Of a DNA stretch of 46,425 nucleotides, positions 23,820 to 31,882 are shown piece by piece (the stretch's first letter is position 1; every line of letters starts with the position of its first letter). Under the pieces are notes generated by a model. The model was given only the letters and a program-made list of their open reading frames with translations. It had not been told where the DNA came from and did not search any database. The translations under genes were made by a program, and so were the position numbers. The stretch comes from a virus: positions 1 through 46,425 of IMG/VR virus record IMGVR_UViG_3300046524_000595; one strand, written 5' to 3'.

Positions 23820-24435
23820 GGGGGTACACATCCAATTCGTCGAGGGTGTAAAGGCTCACGCCGCTGTAGCCCCGGATCGCGACATCAATGTCCGGGTTGT
23901 TCCAGGGATACACGTCGATTTCATCGCCGTCGTAAACAGCGAAACCAACGAACGCGTCGAGTTTGGTTTCAAGCACGATGTCGAGACCGGTCAGGTGCCG
24001 GGTAAGGGGTTTGGCGTCGTCGATCAGCCAGACCAGTTCCTGGTACATCTCTTCCGTGATGCCGGAGTCGAGGACGCCGATGCGCAATGCGAATGTGCCG
24101 GGTGTACCGGGTGGGACGGTCTGCCACCACTCCGCGACCTCGATCAGGTAACCGAGCGGTTCCACCACGCGTCGAAGGGCGCCGATGGTGCCTTTGTGTG
24201 AGTGAACGTAGTACGCAGCTCGGCAGGCGGCGCGCTTGGCGGCTTCTGACCATTTGCTGTCCCAGCGATCCACGGAAAAAGCCCACGCCAAATAGGGCAG
24301 TAGCGACAGAGGGCATTTGTCCGGGTTGTAGAGCGTGCGCAAGGGGATCGGTACGCGCTGAATCTGCTCCAAGGCCTGCGCAGCATGGCGCTCCAAGGGT
24401 GTGGAGTTGCCTGGCAGCAGCGGTTGGTAAGCCAT
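23812..24435 (-). CDS. I: baseplate/tail protein I
   Basis: The product is 207 aa (P2 I about 176) from the ATG at 24435, which overlaps the J stop. It joins the baseplate wedge to the tail fibre. Typical segments are LLPGNSTPLERHAAQALEQI, PYLAWAFSVDRWDSKWSEA and HSHKGTIGALRRVVEPLGY. It overlaps the start of the fibre gene by 8 bp. Confidence 0.93.
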   Translation of the reverse strand: MAYQPLLPGNSTPLERHAAQALEQIQRVPIPLRTLYNPDKCPLSLLPYLAWAFSVDRWDSKWSEAAKRAACRAAYYVHSHKGTIGALRRVVEPLGYLIEVAEWWQTVPPGTPGTFALRIGVLDSGITEEMYQELVWLIDDAKPLTRHLTGLDIVLETKLDAFVGFAVYDGDEIDVYPWNNPDIDVAIRGYSGVSLYTLDELDVYPHG

Positions 24436-25346
24436 CACTCGACCCCCAACGTCAGTTGAACATGGGTGCAATACGGCGCCTGAGACTTGGTGGCGACGAT
24501 ATCGACCCAGTCCTGCAGCACGACTTTGCGGACGCCCTCGACGTGCAGCGCGGCATGCACGATGGATTCGGAAACCTCCAGTGCCAGGCGTCGTCGTTGA
24601 TGCACGAACTGGAGCAACTGGGCTTCGGCTGCGGCGAGGACCAATTCAGTTTCCGGGCCACTGCTCAGGGGGTAGATCTTGGCCTTGACCTGGTAATTGA
24701 TGATCTCGGCGCCCAAGACGGTAAGTCGATCCGCGACGGGCCGGCGGTCGTCATCACTGAGGAAGGCCCTGACCTTGTCGAGCAGTGCCTGCGATGCGGT
24801 ACCGTCGCCCAGAACGGATTGCACGGTGACCACGGCTTCGGCCGGCGCCGGGCTTTCGGCGGTGGCGTCGGCGACCTGTCCGTCAGCGGACCGGGCGTGA
24901 AAGATGTAACTGTTGCGCGGGCCGGCGGTGCTGAGGCCTTCCCATGCCATTTGCGCACGTTCGCGTAGGCTGTCGTCGCTTTCCATGAGCTTCGGCAGTG
25001 GTGGCACTGCCGTAGGGTTCGCGGCCTGAATGACCAGGCGCTTGACGTTGAAATTGGCTGCGAGCTGTTCGAGGTCGGTGCCCTTGGCCAACGCGAGCAT
25101 GTTGGCAACTGACGCCTCATTGACGCGCTGCCGCCAAACGGTTTCGCGGTAGGCATTTTCCTCGAGCAATTTGGTCAGTGGTTCGGACTCCATGCTGAGA
25201 CGAGCAGCAATCTCGGCCTGTTGCTGGGTTGGCCAGAGGCTGATGGCAAATGCCTTTCGCTCCGCGAGGATCAGTTCGTAGTCGATCTGTTCGACGACTT
25301 GCGGCGCCGGAAGCTGGCCGAGGTCAATGGCGATGAAGGTGTTCAT
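24435..25346 (-). CDS. J: baseplate assembly protein J
   Basis: The product is 303 aa, nearly identical in length to P2 J (about 302). It is the large baseplate wedge subunit. Family landmarks are FIAIDLGQLPAPQVVEQIDY at the start, LLEENAYRETVWRQRVNEA, and ERAQMAWEGLSTAGPRNSY. It overlaps W by 4 bp and I by 1 bp, so the wedge genes are translated as a coupled set. Confidence 0.95.
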   Translation of the reverse strand: MNTFIAIDLGQLPAPQVVEQIDYELILAERKAFAISLWPTQQQAEIAARLSMESEPLTKLLEENAYRETVWRQRVNEASVANMLALAKGTDLEQLAANFNVKRLVIQAANPTAVPPLPKLMESDDSLRERAQMAWEGLSTAGPRNSYIFHARSADGQVADATAESPAPAEAVVTVQSVLGDGTASQALLDKVRAFLSDDDRRPVADRLTVLGAEIINYQVKAKIYPLSSGPETELVLAAAEAQLLQFVHQRRRLALEVSESIVHAALHVEGVRKVVLQDWVDIVATKSQAPYCTHVQLTLGVE

Positions 25347-25687
25347 GCGCCTCCCCCCAAGTTCAGCGGCACACTCAGACTCAGCGGTTGGTTGCTGTCC
25401 ACGATGGTGCCTTCAAGGTCCAGCGACGCCTGGCCCTGAAGGTTCGCGCCGATGAACTGGATACGGCTGAGGCTGATGCGGGTTTCCCAGCGCATCAGGG
25501 CCATGACCGTGGCGGCGTATACCTGCAAGCGGGTGAAGTCGTTGAACGGCTGATCCACCAGCTCGGGGAGCAGGCTGCCGTATTCGCGGCGCATGACGCG
25601 GGTGCCGATGCGCGTGGTCAGGATGTCGGTGATGGACTGGGCGATGTGGTCGACCAGGCCGAGGGCTGCGCCGGTTTCTCGGTTCAT
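25343..25687 (-). CDS. W: baseplate assembly protein W
   Basis: The product is 114 aa (P2 W about 115). It is the small, lysozyme-like baseplate wedge protein related to T4 gp25. The segment RVMRREYGSLLPELVDQPFN, with the conserved Glu-Tyr-Gly-Ser, is diagnostic. It is coupled to V and J by 4-bp overlaps. Confidence 0.95.
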   Translation of the reverse strand: MNRETGAALGLVDHIAQSITDILTTRIGTRVMRREYGSLLPELVDQPFNDFTRLQVYAATVMALMRWETRISLSRIQFIGANLQGQASLDLEGTIVDSNQPLSLSVPLNLGGGA

Positions 25688-26256
25688 TCCGGTTTTCCTG
25701 TTTTCGCACCACCGGCCATAACGCCGCCGTGCGGGTGGTTAACCAGACTGATGTTGGCTGCGATCACGTCCACGGACACGGTGACTTTGCCAGTGACGTT
25801 CTGGTTTCCGGTCTGGGTGTAGTCGCCCTCATGGGTGATCGGGCCGACGATGTGGATGCCGCCCGTGCTCATCAGGTTGGTGGTACCGCCCTCGGCCAAA
25901 GTGGCGTTGAGGTGGTGCGCAACGCTGTCGTACTCGATGACGGTGCCGTCGCGGTAGGTGCAGCGGTGCAGGCCTTCGCGGTCGCCGTTGGCCGGGATGT
26001 TGTCGCTGAACAGGCCGGTCAGGACTATGCCGTTGCCGAGCTGGCCGGATGGGCTGAAGAGTATGACCTGCTCGCCTTCGGTGGGCGGGTTCCATTCGCG
26101 GTCGGCGCCGGCTCGGGCGGCGACCCATGGGAGCCAGCCGGTGGTTAGGGTTCCGGTTTTTACCTGTACGCGCGGGGGCTTCATCTGGACGGCAGCTATG
26201 GTGCCGAGGCGGATGAGGTTTTCGATCAGGCGGGAGAGGGTGGCTAGGTCGTTCAT
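25684..26256 (-). CDS. V: baseplate spike protein V
   Basis: The product is 190 aa (P2 V about 211). It is the trimeric membrane-piercing spike. An OB-fold region comes first (VQVKTGTLTTGWLPWVAARA, GEQVILFSPSGQLGNGIVL). The C-terminal repeats form the beta-helical needle, ending in NHPHGG. The start codon sits in a perfect 10-bp palindrome and has no Shine-Dalgarno sequence. The predicted late promoter starts 1 nt upstream, so the mRNA may be leaderless. Confidence 0.93.
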   Translation of the reverse strand: MNDLATLSRLIENLIRLGTIAAVQMKPPRVQVKTGTLTTGWLPWVAARAGADREWNPPTEGEQVILFSPSGQLGNGIVLTGLFSDNIPANGDREGLHRCTYRDGTVIEYDSVAHHLNATLAEGGTTNLMSTGGIHIVGPITHEGDYTQTGNQNVTGKVTVSVDVIAANISLVNHPHGGVMAGGAKTGKPE

Positions 26257-26322
26257 GGCGCCAAGTTTGGCGCCATGCGTTGGTAGGTGCAGTCTCGTAG
26301 CTTTGTATCTGTTGAGTCTACA
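26255..26322 (-). promoter_or_regulatory. late promoter P-V with Ogr-type dyad and start-codon palindrome
   Basis: The dyad TGTATCTGTTGAGTCTACA (26304-26322) has the TGTA-N11-TACA form and is centred at 26313. The -10-like hexamer CAAACT (minus strand, 26269-26264) ends 49 bp away, which predicts a start near 26257. The region 26255-26276 is a perfect palindrome (ATGGCGCCAA, 2-nt spacer, complement) that includes the V start codon. The dyad remains between V and the inserted nuclease gene, so V keeps its own promoter. Confidence 0.65.
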
Positions 26323-26351
26323 GTATTAGATATCCTATTTTTTTCGTTCGT

Positions 26352-27452
26352 TCAACGGGGCAAGGATAGTAAAAAATCGTCAGTCATTTCAAATAAAAGG
26401 TCTGTTGGGTCGCTTCCATTTTCTTTCATGCGAAGCATTTTACAGATGTCTTCGTCTTTCAAAATCAGTATCAGTTTTCCGCTTTCTCTCATTGCTCCTT
26501 GGGTCATCTTAATTGCACTTTCGTGTGCGCCTTTTCGAGTGAGCATTATTGCTACACGTCTCAACGCTTTTTCTAATAAATATTTCTCTGTGGTGAGGAC
26601 TTGCCCTTGTTTTATTTGTTCTTTGTAGTTTTTGAATTCGAAGATGATATATCTGCTGTGCATTTGCTGGATGACGAAGTTCCAGAACTCGGTAGAGGGC
26701 TTGATGCGACAGACATAGTCAAAGCGATTAAGCTCATCATCTGTTCTTTTTTGTTTGCTCCAGCCAGATAGGTGATCGTTGAAAAGATACTTCAGTATTT
26801 TTTCGCAAAGTTTTTCATACTGGCTCCAGTCGATGCTTCCAGAAGAAAGATTATGGAGTTCTTTGCACAGTCTAGATCCGGTGTTGTCTAGTGGCTCTGT
26901 TGATTTTGGGTTGGCGGTTGGAGGCGTAAGAAGTTTTGTTACCTCTTGGGCATCGGTGCTGAAATCAGGTTTTTCATCGTTAGCGGTTTTCTGGTCGCTT
27001 TTTGAGTTGTAGAAATCTTCAATTGAAACTGAGAGGTCATTTGTACCTATTTCTAATAGAGCATATAACTCCTCAGTAAGAGACGGCGATGATGATGCGA
27101 AGTGCAGAAGTAGCTGTCGATCTACTATGAACAGATCGTATGTTCTTGTTAGTTGTATTTTTTGCTCGTTTGTAAAGGTGCAGGAGGCGATTAGCATTCC
27201 TTTAGCGCTCGGGTGTTTCTCCCGTGCAAATTGAATCTGTCTTGCGGCATTAGTGAGTAGCTTTAATTGTGCTCTCTGTGTTTTGTAATATTTTGTCTCT
27301 ACTGCCCAAGTTATATCATCCTTTTGAATTAATAAATCTATATAGCTGGAGTCGGACTGAAGTATTTTGAAGCCGAAATTTTTGAGTATTTTTTCAACGA
27401 GTTTTTCGAATTTTCTTCCTGAAGCTATGGATTCTTCCATACGGCTTACCAT
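26352..27452 (-). CDS. protein with two PD-(D/E)XK nuclease-like domains, AT-rich cargo
   Basis: The 366-aa protein has two regions resembling restriction-endonuclease folds. The first is at about 12-110, with GRKFEKLVEKIL, YIDLLI (Asp39) and WAVETKYYK (Glu52, Lys54). The second is at about 208-345, with RFDYVCRI (Asp245), IIFEFKNYK (Glu272, Lys274) and MLTRKGAHESA. A low-complexity linker joins them. The gene is markedly AT-rich, with poly-T tracts on the + strand, and lies between S and the V promoter. It is therefore an independently acquired cargo gene, probably an anti-phage or exclusion nuclease. The target is unknown. The start could also be the Met at 27440. Confidence 0.75.
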   Translation of the reverse strand: MVSRMEESIASGRKFEKLVEKILKNFGFKILQSDSSYIDLLIQKDDITWAVETKYYKTQRAQLKLLTNAARQIQFAREKHPSAKGMLIASCTFTNEQKIQLTRTYDLFIVDRQLLLHFASSSPSLTEELYALLEIGTNDLSVSIEDFYNSKSDQKTANDEKPDFSTDAQEVTKLLTPPTANPKSTEPLDNTGSRLCKELHNLSSGSIDWSQYEKLCEKILKYLFNDHLSGWSKQKRTDDELNRFDYVCRIKPSTEFWNFVIQQMHSRYIIFEFKNYKEQIKQGQVLTTEKYLLEKALRRVAIMLTRKGAHESAIKMTQGAMRESGKLILILKDEDICKMLRMKENGSDPTDLLFEMTDDFLLSLPR

Positions 27453-27506
27453 CGTTTTTAGTGGATTTTGTTTTGTGGTTTGTTTTGTTGGACGGTTGAT
27501 GCGGAG

Positions 27507-27965
27507 TTACTGTATCAGGTAGTTTAGTAGATGGTCTTTAATCGAATCCAGATCCGCGTCAGTAAACCCTAGTAGTTCTCGTTGATCGTAGACAGTGTTT
27601 GGCGCTCCGCGCTCAGCGCGATCAATCAAACCATATTGATGAACCTTTGCGATACGCGCGATTCGCCCTGTGAATCCGACACTGACAGTGCTTCTATCAC
27701 CCTGCACTCTCAAAAACCTAGCTGTACGTAACTTCTGAAACATTTTGACCTTTCGCTTCATTCTTCCCTGTTTGCCGCGCAAATTGCGCTGCTTTCGCGG
27801 TGCGTATTTGCTTCCGTTTGGATTCTGCTGGGCCATGATTCGCTGTTGTTGGCTAAGACGCAACGCCTTACCGAGACTGCGGGCCAGCTTGTTGCGCGAT
27901 GCCGGCTCAAGCTGCCCAAGCAATCCCGCCGCCCAATCTTCCAGCGCTTCCAGTCGGTTTGTCAT
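27507..27965 (-). CDS. S: tail completion protein S
   Basis: The product is 152 aa (P2 S about 150) from the ATG at 27965, which overlaps the R stop. It is a virion morphogenesis/tail completion protein. The basic stretch RKQRNLRGKQGRMKRKVKMF and the GFTGRIARIAKVHQYGL segment identify the family. It is the last gene of the O-S operon before the nuclease cargo gene. Confidence 0.92.
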   Translation of the reverse strand: MTNRLEALEDWAAGLLGQLEPASRNKLARSLGKALRLSQQQRIMAQQNPNGSKYAPRKQRNLRGKQGRMKRKVKMFQKLRTARFLRVQGDRSTVSVGFTGRIARIAKVHQYGLIDRAERGAPNTVYDQRELLGFTDADLDSIKDHLLNYLIQ

Positions 27966-28438
27966 TTCGGCAGCACCCATTCGCTCCCAGTACCCTGTGC
28001 ACCTGGTATCCAGTTCGGATCAAGAAAATCAGCAGCCCGTTGAGGTTCGCCGGGATGTCGAACGGTGGTGTTGCCCTGGTCATCCTTTCCCACCACCACA
28101 CGCTCGGTCAGCGGCAGAGTCAGGCTCATATCCACTTTGCTGTTGTCGAGAATGTCAGCCTCGAATTGGATACCGTCTGCGGCTTTGCTCAGGTTCTCCA
28201 GCAACTCGGACTGATGGACGCTCAGCCAGCCGAGCAGCGGCAGCATGACGCTGTCGGGGTGGCCGGCGAAGTCGGTGAGGATGACCTGCAGGTCGAAGCT
28301 GTATTCGAACGACAGCGTTTGCGCAGCGGTGCAGCGGATCTTGCCGTTGTCGATGAAGATCAGCAGCCGGTCAGGGTTGTGCTTGAGTTCGGCCACGGTG
28401 GCGAGCAGGTGAGCTTTCAGGCTGTCGGGCTTGTTCAT
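27962..28438 (-). CDS. R: tail completion protein R
   Basis: The product is 158 aa (P2 R about 155), starting MNKPDSLKAHLLATVAELKH. The segments PDRLLIFIDNGKIRCTA and EYSFDLQVILTDFAGHPDSV are typical of the R family, which closes the head-proximal end of the tail. Its ATG overlaps the Rz1 stop, and its stop overlaps the S start. Confidence 0.93.
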   Translation of the reverse strand: MNKPDSLKAHLLATVAELKHNPDRLLIFIDNGKIRCTAAQTLSFEYSFDLQVILTDFAGHPDSVMLPLLGWLSVHQSELLENLSKAADGIQFEADILDNSKVDMSLTLPLTERVVVGKDDQGNTTVRHPGEPQRAADFLDPNWIPGAQGTGSEWVLPK

Positions 28439-28692
28439 GGCCGGGCCTGCTGGTGCTGGTAAACCATGTCGATTTGGCTTGCACAGTCCGCCCATGCGGC
28501 CTCGACGCGATCCTGATCGGTGAGTTGATCACCGTTATTGCGCGGTCTGGTTGCTGGTAGCGTGCACGGCACCACGGCCGGACAGCCACTGACGATAAGC
28601 GTCGGCGCCGGTGAGGGCGGGGCGCTCGCGCAGCCGGCGAGCAGCATCAGGCAAAAGCTGGGCAGCCCAATTGCGTAGATCGGCGTTTTCAC
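28435..28692 (-). CDS. outer-membrane spanin lipoprotein Rz1 (LysC)
   Basis: The product is 85 aa with a signal sequence ending in the lipobox LAGC (Cys at about 21). A Pro-rich segment follows (ASAPPSPAPTLIVSGCPAVV). It is embedded out of frame in the end of the Rz gene and extends past it, the usual Rz/Rz1 nesting. With Rz it fuses inner and outer membranes at lysis. Confidence 0.88.
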   Translation of the reverse strand: MKTPIYAIGLPSFCLMLLAGCASAPPSPAPTLIVSGCPAVVPCTLPATRPRNNGDQLTDQDRVEAAWADCASQIDMVYQHQQARP

Positions 28693-28978
28693 GTTTCAGA
28701 GCCTCAATGGTGAGTTCGCGCTTTGCCAAGCCTTGGCGCAATTGATCCTGTTGCGTGCGCAGGGTGGTCTGGGCGTTGCGTTCTTGTTGCAGGGTGTCGC
28801 GCAACGCGTTGGCATTGGCGAAGTTGCGTTCGGCTTGTTCTCGTGCGCGGCTGGCGTCTTGCTCGGCCAGTTGCGTGTCCTTGTTCGCCCCGCTGATGCG
28901 CAGCTCCTGGCTCCAGATCAGCAGCCCCACCGCTGCAAGCAATGCAATGCCGAGCAAGGCCTGCCGCAAGGTACTCAC
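28535..28978 (-). CDS. inner-membrane spanin Rz (LysB)
   Basis: The product is 147 aa with an N-terminal membrane helix (QALLGIALLAAVGLLIW). A long Gln/Arg/Ala-rich coiled coil follows (about 30-110) that reaches across the periplasm. It contacts Rz1, whose gene starts within this one at 28692. This is the LysB-type spanin of P2-like phages. Its start overlaps the end of the small gene upstream. Confidence 0.88.
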   Translation of the reverse strand: MSTLRQALLGIALLAAVGLLIWSQELRISGANKDTQLAEQDASRAREQAERNFANANALRDTLQQERNAQTTLRTQQDQLRQGLAKRELTIEALKRENADLRNWAAQLLPDAARRLRERPALTGADAYRQWLSGRGAVHATSNQTAQ

Positions 28979-29181
28979 GCCCGGTACCAGCCAAGCTGAT
29001 TCATGTCGCCGACGTCCATGTGCTGGATCGGGCCGCGAATGATGATGACTTTGCGCTGCGGGTTCTGGATGCAGAGCGCGTCGCGCAGCTGCACCATGTC
29101 CTGCTGATCGCTGTTCTCTGGCACTACCAGCAGATCACCGTCTTGGACATTCAGCCGCTGCACCGCGTCGAAGTCGATCAT
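28975..29181 (-). CDS. small hypothetical protein in lysis cassette
   Basis: The product is 68 aa, starting MIDFDAVQRLNVQDGDLLVV. The ATG overlaps the endolysin stop and its own stop overlaps the Rz start, so it belongs to the lysis cassette. The sequence has an alternating beta/alpha pattern with no membrane segment. In P2 no gene stands at this place. It could modulate lysis timing, but I do not recognise it. Confidence 0.7.
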   Translation of the reverse strand: MIDFDAVQRLNVQDGDLLVVPENSDQQDMVQLRDALCIQNPQRKVIIIRGPIQHMDVGDMNQLGWYRA

Positions 29182-30020
29182 GCCGCCACCGCCTGCCCGC
29201 AACCGCAGTCGTCGTGCCGTTCGTAGGCGCGCTGAAGTTTGATGTCGTACAGGTTTCGCTGGTAGTCCGGTCCGTTGTAGAGCTTGGCGAACTCGGCCCA
29301 TTTACGGCCCTTCAGCGCCTTGTGTAGCACCGGATCGGTTTCGATGAACCGGACGAACGCATCGAACTGTTGCGACTCGCCCGCGCTTATGGCGACCACG
29401 AAGTCCTGCACGCTGCTGTAGCCCAGGCGCTGCCAGTGAAAGCCCATGATCTGGAACGCGCCCCACGATGCGGATTCCAGCGCGGCGGTGTCGTCGATCA
29501 AGCGAGCGGTGGCCAGGCGCTGGTGTTCGGCGCTGCCGCCGGCATAGCCACCGGATTTCGGATTGACGATGGCCGGGTTGGCTGCGGCTAACTGATCAGC
29601 GTGGCGTTTGAGCGCGACCGGATCGTCACCTTCGTGGCGAGCCTTCGCCAGTTGGCGATACATGATGTGCCGTTCGAACAAGATCACCGGTTTGCCGTTG
29701 TCGAGGAAGCCGGCTCCTTTCGACTCAACTTCATTGACCGCGTAGACGCTGGCCAGCGGCACGCCGAGACGTTCGGCAGCGTTGACCAGGTCGGTGTTCT
29801 TCAGCAACTGCTGGCAGTCGGTGCCAGCGAGCGCGCCAAGTGTCTTGTTGCCTGCGACGCCATCGGCTACCAAACCAACCTTGAGTTGATAGGCGCGCAC
29901 GGCGTTCTCCGTGGCATCGCCATAATCGCCATCGACGTCCAGTTTTGCGCCGTGTTGGTTGAGGCTCTTTTGCAGATTGCTCACCGCTTGCGAGCGGTCA
30001 CCGTGGCGAAGTGTGGTCAT
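29178..30020 (-). CDS. endolysin: peptidoglycan-binding domain plus N-acetylmuramidase
   Basis: The product is 280 aa from the ATG at 30020. Residues 1-65 are a PG_binding_1 domain (LRHGDRSQAVSNLQKSLNQH, then LDVDGDYGDATENAVRAYQ). Residues about 85-270 match the N-acetylmuramidase family, with YAVNEVESKGAGFLDNGKPV, ILFERHIMYRQL and ASWGAFQIMGFHWQRLGY. The catalytic Glu is probably in NEVES. It degrades the cell wall at lysis after the holin acts. It is larger than P2 K and of a different enzyme type. Confidence 0.93.
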   Translation of the reverse strand: MTTLRHGDRSQAVSNLQKSLNQHGAKLDVDGDYGDATENAVRAYQLKVGLVADGVAGNKTLGALAGTDCQQLLKNTDLVNAAERLGVPLASVYAVNEVESKGAGFLDNGKPVILFERHIMYRQLAKARHEGDDPVALKRHADQLAAANPAIVNPKSGGYAGGSAEHQRLATARLIDDTAALESASWGAFQIMGFHWQRLGYSSVQDFVVAISAGESQQFDAFVRFIETDPVLHKALKGRKWAEFAKLYNGPDYQRNLYDIKLQRAYERHDDCGCGQAVAA

Positions 30021-30340
30021 AGTTGCTCTACCTTGCGGTTGAAAATCTTCTTGGCGGCCGCGCGAGTGCCCTCGACGCCGAGCAGTCCGATCACGCCGCC
30101 GAAGAAAGGCGCGGTAGTAGCCGGAATCCCCAGCAGCGACAGCCCATGACTGGCGGAAAGCGCCAGCGCGCCGCATAGGGGAGCCTCGATCACCATGCGG
30201 CGCACGGTGCCGCCGCCATAGATCACACGAAGGCTCGCGATGACCACTGCCAGCAGGCCGGAGTAGATGGCGGGCCAGTTCTGTTCGAGCCAGGCGGCGA
30301 GCCAGGCCCAGGTGTCGGGACGGTCAGGCATGCGTTTCAT
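30017..30340 (-). CDS. holin
   Basis: The product is 107 aa from an ATG at 30340; a second Met at 30331 could give a shorter form. Three hydrophobic segments can be seen (IYSGLLAVVIASLRVIYGG, LCGALALSASHGLSLLG and APFFGGVIGLLGVEG). A basic tail (AAAKKIFNRKVEQL) follows. This matches lambda-type phage holins that time lysis. A dual start three codons apart resembles holin/antiholin pairs and may regulate timing. It overlaps the endolysin start by 4 bp. Confidence 0.87.
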   Translation of the reverse strand: MKRMPDRPDTWAWLAAWLEQNWPAIYSGLLAVVIASLRVIYGGGTVRRMVIEAPLCGALALSASHGLSLLGIPATTAPFFGGVIGLLGVEGTRAAAKKIFNRKVEQL

Positions 30341-30385
30341 TCCATGATCCAGAGTGGTTGGGTTCAAGGGCGCGGTGCGGGCGGT

Positions 30386-30598
30386 TCAGTCCCATAGATT
30401 CACCATCTGCCGTTGCGGGGCGGCGGCTTGGGCTTCCGGCATTTGCACCAGAAGGCCTTGCGGCAAGGTCGGGCCGTGGTCGGCCAGCCCTGGGTTGGCT
30501 CCAAGCACGGCCTCGGTCACGCCGGCGGTGCGGCCGTAGTGACGCCAGCAAAGTGCGTCGACGGTGTCGTGCTGCTGGGCGCGAATGCCGGTGGCCAT
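30386..30598 (-). CDS. X: tail protein X
   Basis: The product is 70 aa (P2 X about 67). It is a small LysM-like tail terminator or hub-associated protein. The segment HDTVDALCWRHYGRTAG is typical of the family. The ATG at 30598 overlaps the L stop (TGATG); a TTG at 30601 in frame is not preferred. Confidence 0.92.
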   Translation of the reverse strand: MATGIRAQQHDTVDALCWRHYGRTAGVTEAVLGANPGLADHGPTLPQGLLVQMPEAQAAAPQRQMVNLWD

Positions 30599-31068
30599 CA
30601 AATCAACTCCACGGTGGTGCGGCCGAGGCCGAGGAAGTCGCGCACGGCCCAGCGCTGGTCGCGGCGCAATTCGTCGATGCTTGGTGTCAGTTCTTCGGCG
30701 TTCTGGTTGCCGCTGTTGGTGCTGTCGTAGGAGCGGTAGCGCTCGCAGATCTCCGCACCGGTCGCGGCGTAGATCGCCCGCTGATAGAGGTGAACGAGTT
30801 CAGATTTGTCCTCGATTTGTTCGGCCGGTACTACTGCGAGGGTGGCATAGCCTTCGGCCTGCTTGGTGCGGCGCCATGCGGCGAACTCACGATTCAAGGC
30901 AATGGCGGCGGCGATGGTCGCGGTTTCCAGACGGATCGGCGTGACGCTGGAGTCGATGCGTAAAGTGCCGCGCACGTCATCGAGGTCGATCGACGGCCAG
31001 AAGGGGTCGGTGTTGATGTGGCCGCTGGAGGCCGGAGTAGTGCTGCCGCCCGCTACGAATCCGCTCAT
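30598..31068 (-). CDS. L: head completion protein L
   Basis: The product is 156 aa (P2 L about 169). It is the head-completion/stabilisation protein that seals DNA-filled capsids. The segments INTDPFWPSIDLDDVRGTLR and RAIYAATGAEICERYRSYDS are recognisable. It follows M with a gap of about 100 bp that holds no gene, and is coupled to X by overlap. Confidence 0.92.
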   Translation of the reverse strand: MSGFVAGGSTTPASSGHINTDPFWPSIDLDDVRGTLRIDSSVTPIRLETATIAAAIALNREFAAWRRTKQAEGYATLAVVPAEQIEDKSELVHLYQRAIYAATGAEICERYRSYDSTNSGNQNAEELTPSIDELRRDQRWAVRDFLGLGRTTVELI

Positions 31069-31172
31069 GAATCTGCGCTCTGTTGTAGGTCGCCGGTGGT
31101 CGGGGCTTCACGTTCAGGAGGAGCGGCCTGGCCGATCCGCCCCGAGCCGGCGGGGTGCGTGGGGACGCTCGG

Positions 31173-31871
31173 TTAGCTGCCAGAAGCAGCGAGTTTGTTG
31201 AGCAGGCGTTCGGCCCGCTCCAGATCCTTTTTGCCACCGCACGCGTCGTGCAGGTCGATGGCTTTTTTCAGCAAGTCGATACCGGCTTGCACTTGGCCGG
31301 GTTGGCCGGGGCGCTCGTCGGTGATGCCTTCCAGCGTTGCGCGGCCCATGGCGAGGAATAGCTTGGCGCGTGCCTGATCGGGCATGTCCTCGGCGTCGGT
31401 CAGTTCGGCAGTGCGATGCAGGATGGCCAGGTCGAACGACTCGCCCACCTTCTGCGCCTTGAACGCGGCGGTCGCGACTTCTTCGGCGACCAGACAGCCG
31501 AGCGTGCGGGCGAAGCGGTCAGGCATGACCATCTTGTGTTGCAGCACGTACTGGGCGATGTCGAGGCCACCGCTGAAGTCGCCGGCATCGAAGCGCCAAA
31601 CCATGATGGTGGTCAGCACTTCGTCTTGGGCACCTTGGCCAGCGTCCAGCACGCCTTGCACGTAGGGGATGTATTCGGGCAGCAGCTGACGCTTGAGTTC
31701 GGCCTTGCCCTGGTTCGATTGCACCAGTTTCAGACGCAGGCGGTCTTGCAGCAGCTGGTTCAACTGATGTTCGTAGGCCGTGGCGCCGGCCATGGTTTGG
31801 GTAGGTTCAACGGCTGCCGCCTCCTTGGCGGCAGTGACGCGTTGAAAATGACGACGGCAAGGATTGGTCAT
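31173..31871 (-). CDS. M: terminase small subunit M
   Basis: The product is 232 aa (P2 M about 247) from the ATG at 31871, which has GAGGGCGG upstream. It is the terminase endonuclease/DNA-recognition subunit that acts at cos with P. Typical segments are MTNPCRRHFQRVTAAKEAAA, YEHQLNQLLQDRLRLKLVQS and TIMVWRFDAGDFSGGLDIA. Confidence 0.94.
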   Translation of the reverse strand: MTNPCRRHFQRVTAAKEAAAVEPTQTMAGATAYEHQLNQLLQDRLRLKLVQSNQGKAELKRQLLPEYIPYVQGVLDAGQGAQDEVLTTIMVWRFDAGDFSGGLDIAQYVLQHKMVMPDRFARTLGCLVAEEVATAAFKAQKVGESFDLAILHRTAELTDAEDMPDQARAKLFLAMGRATLEGITDERPGQPGQVQAGIDLLKKAIDLHDACGGKKDLERAERLLNKLAASGS

Positions 31872-31882
31872 GGTCGCCGCCC

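Noticed and set aside
26255-26276. Palindrome as intrinsic terminator of the nuclease gene
   Set aside because: It contains the V start codon, lacks a T run, and coincides with the predicted V promoter -10 region.
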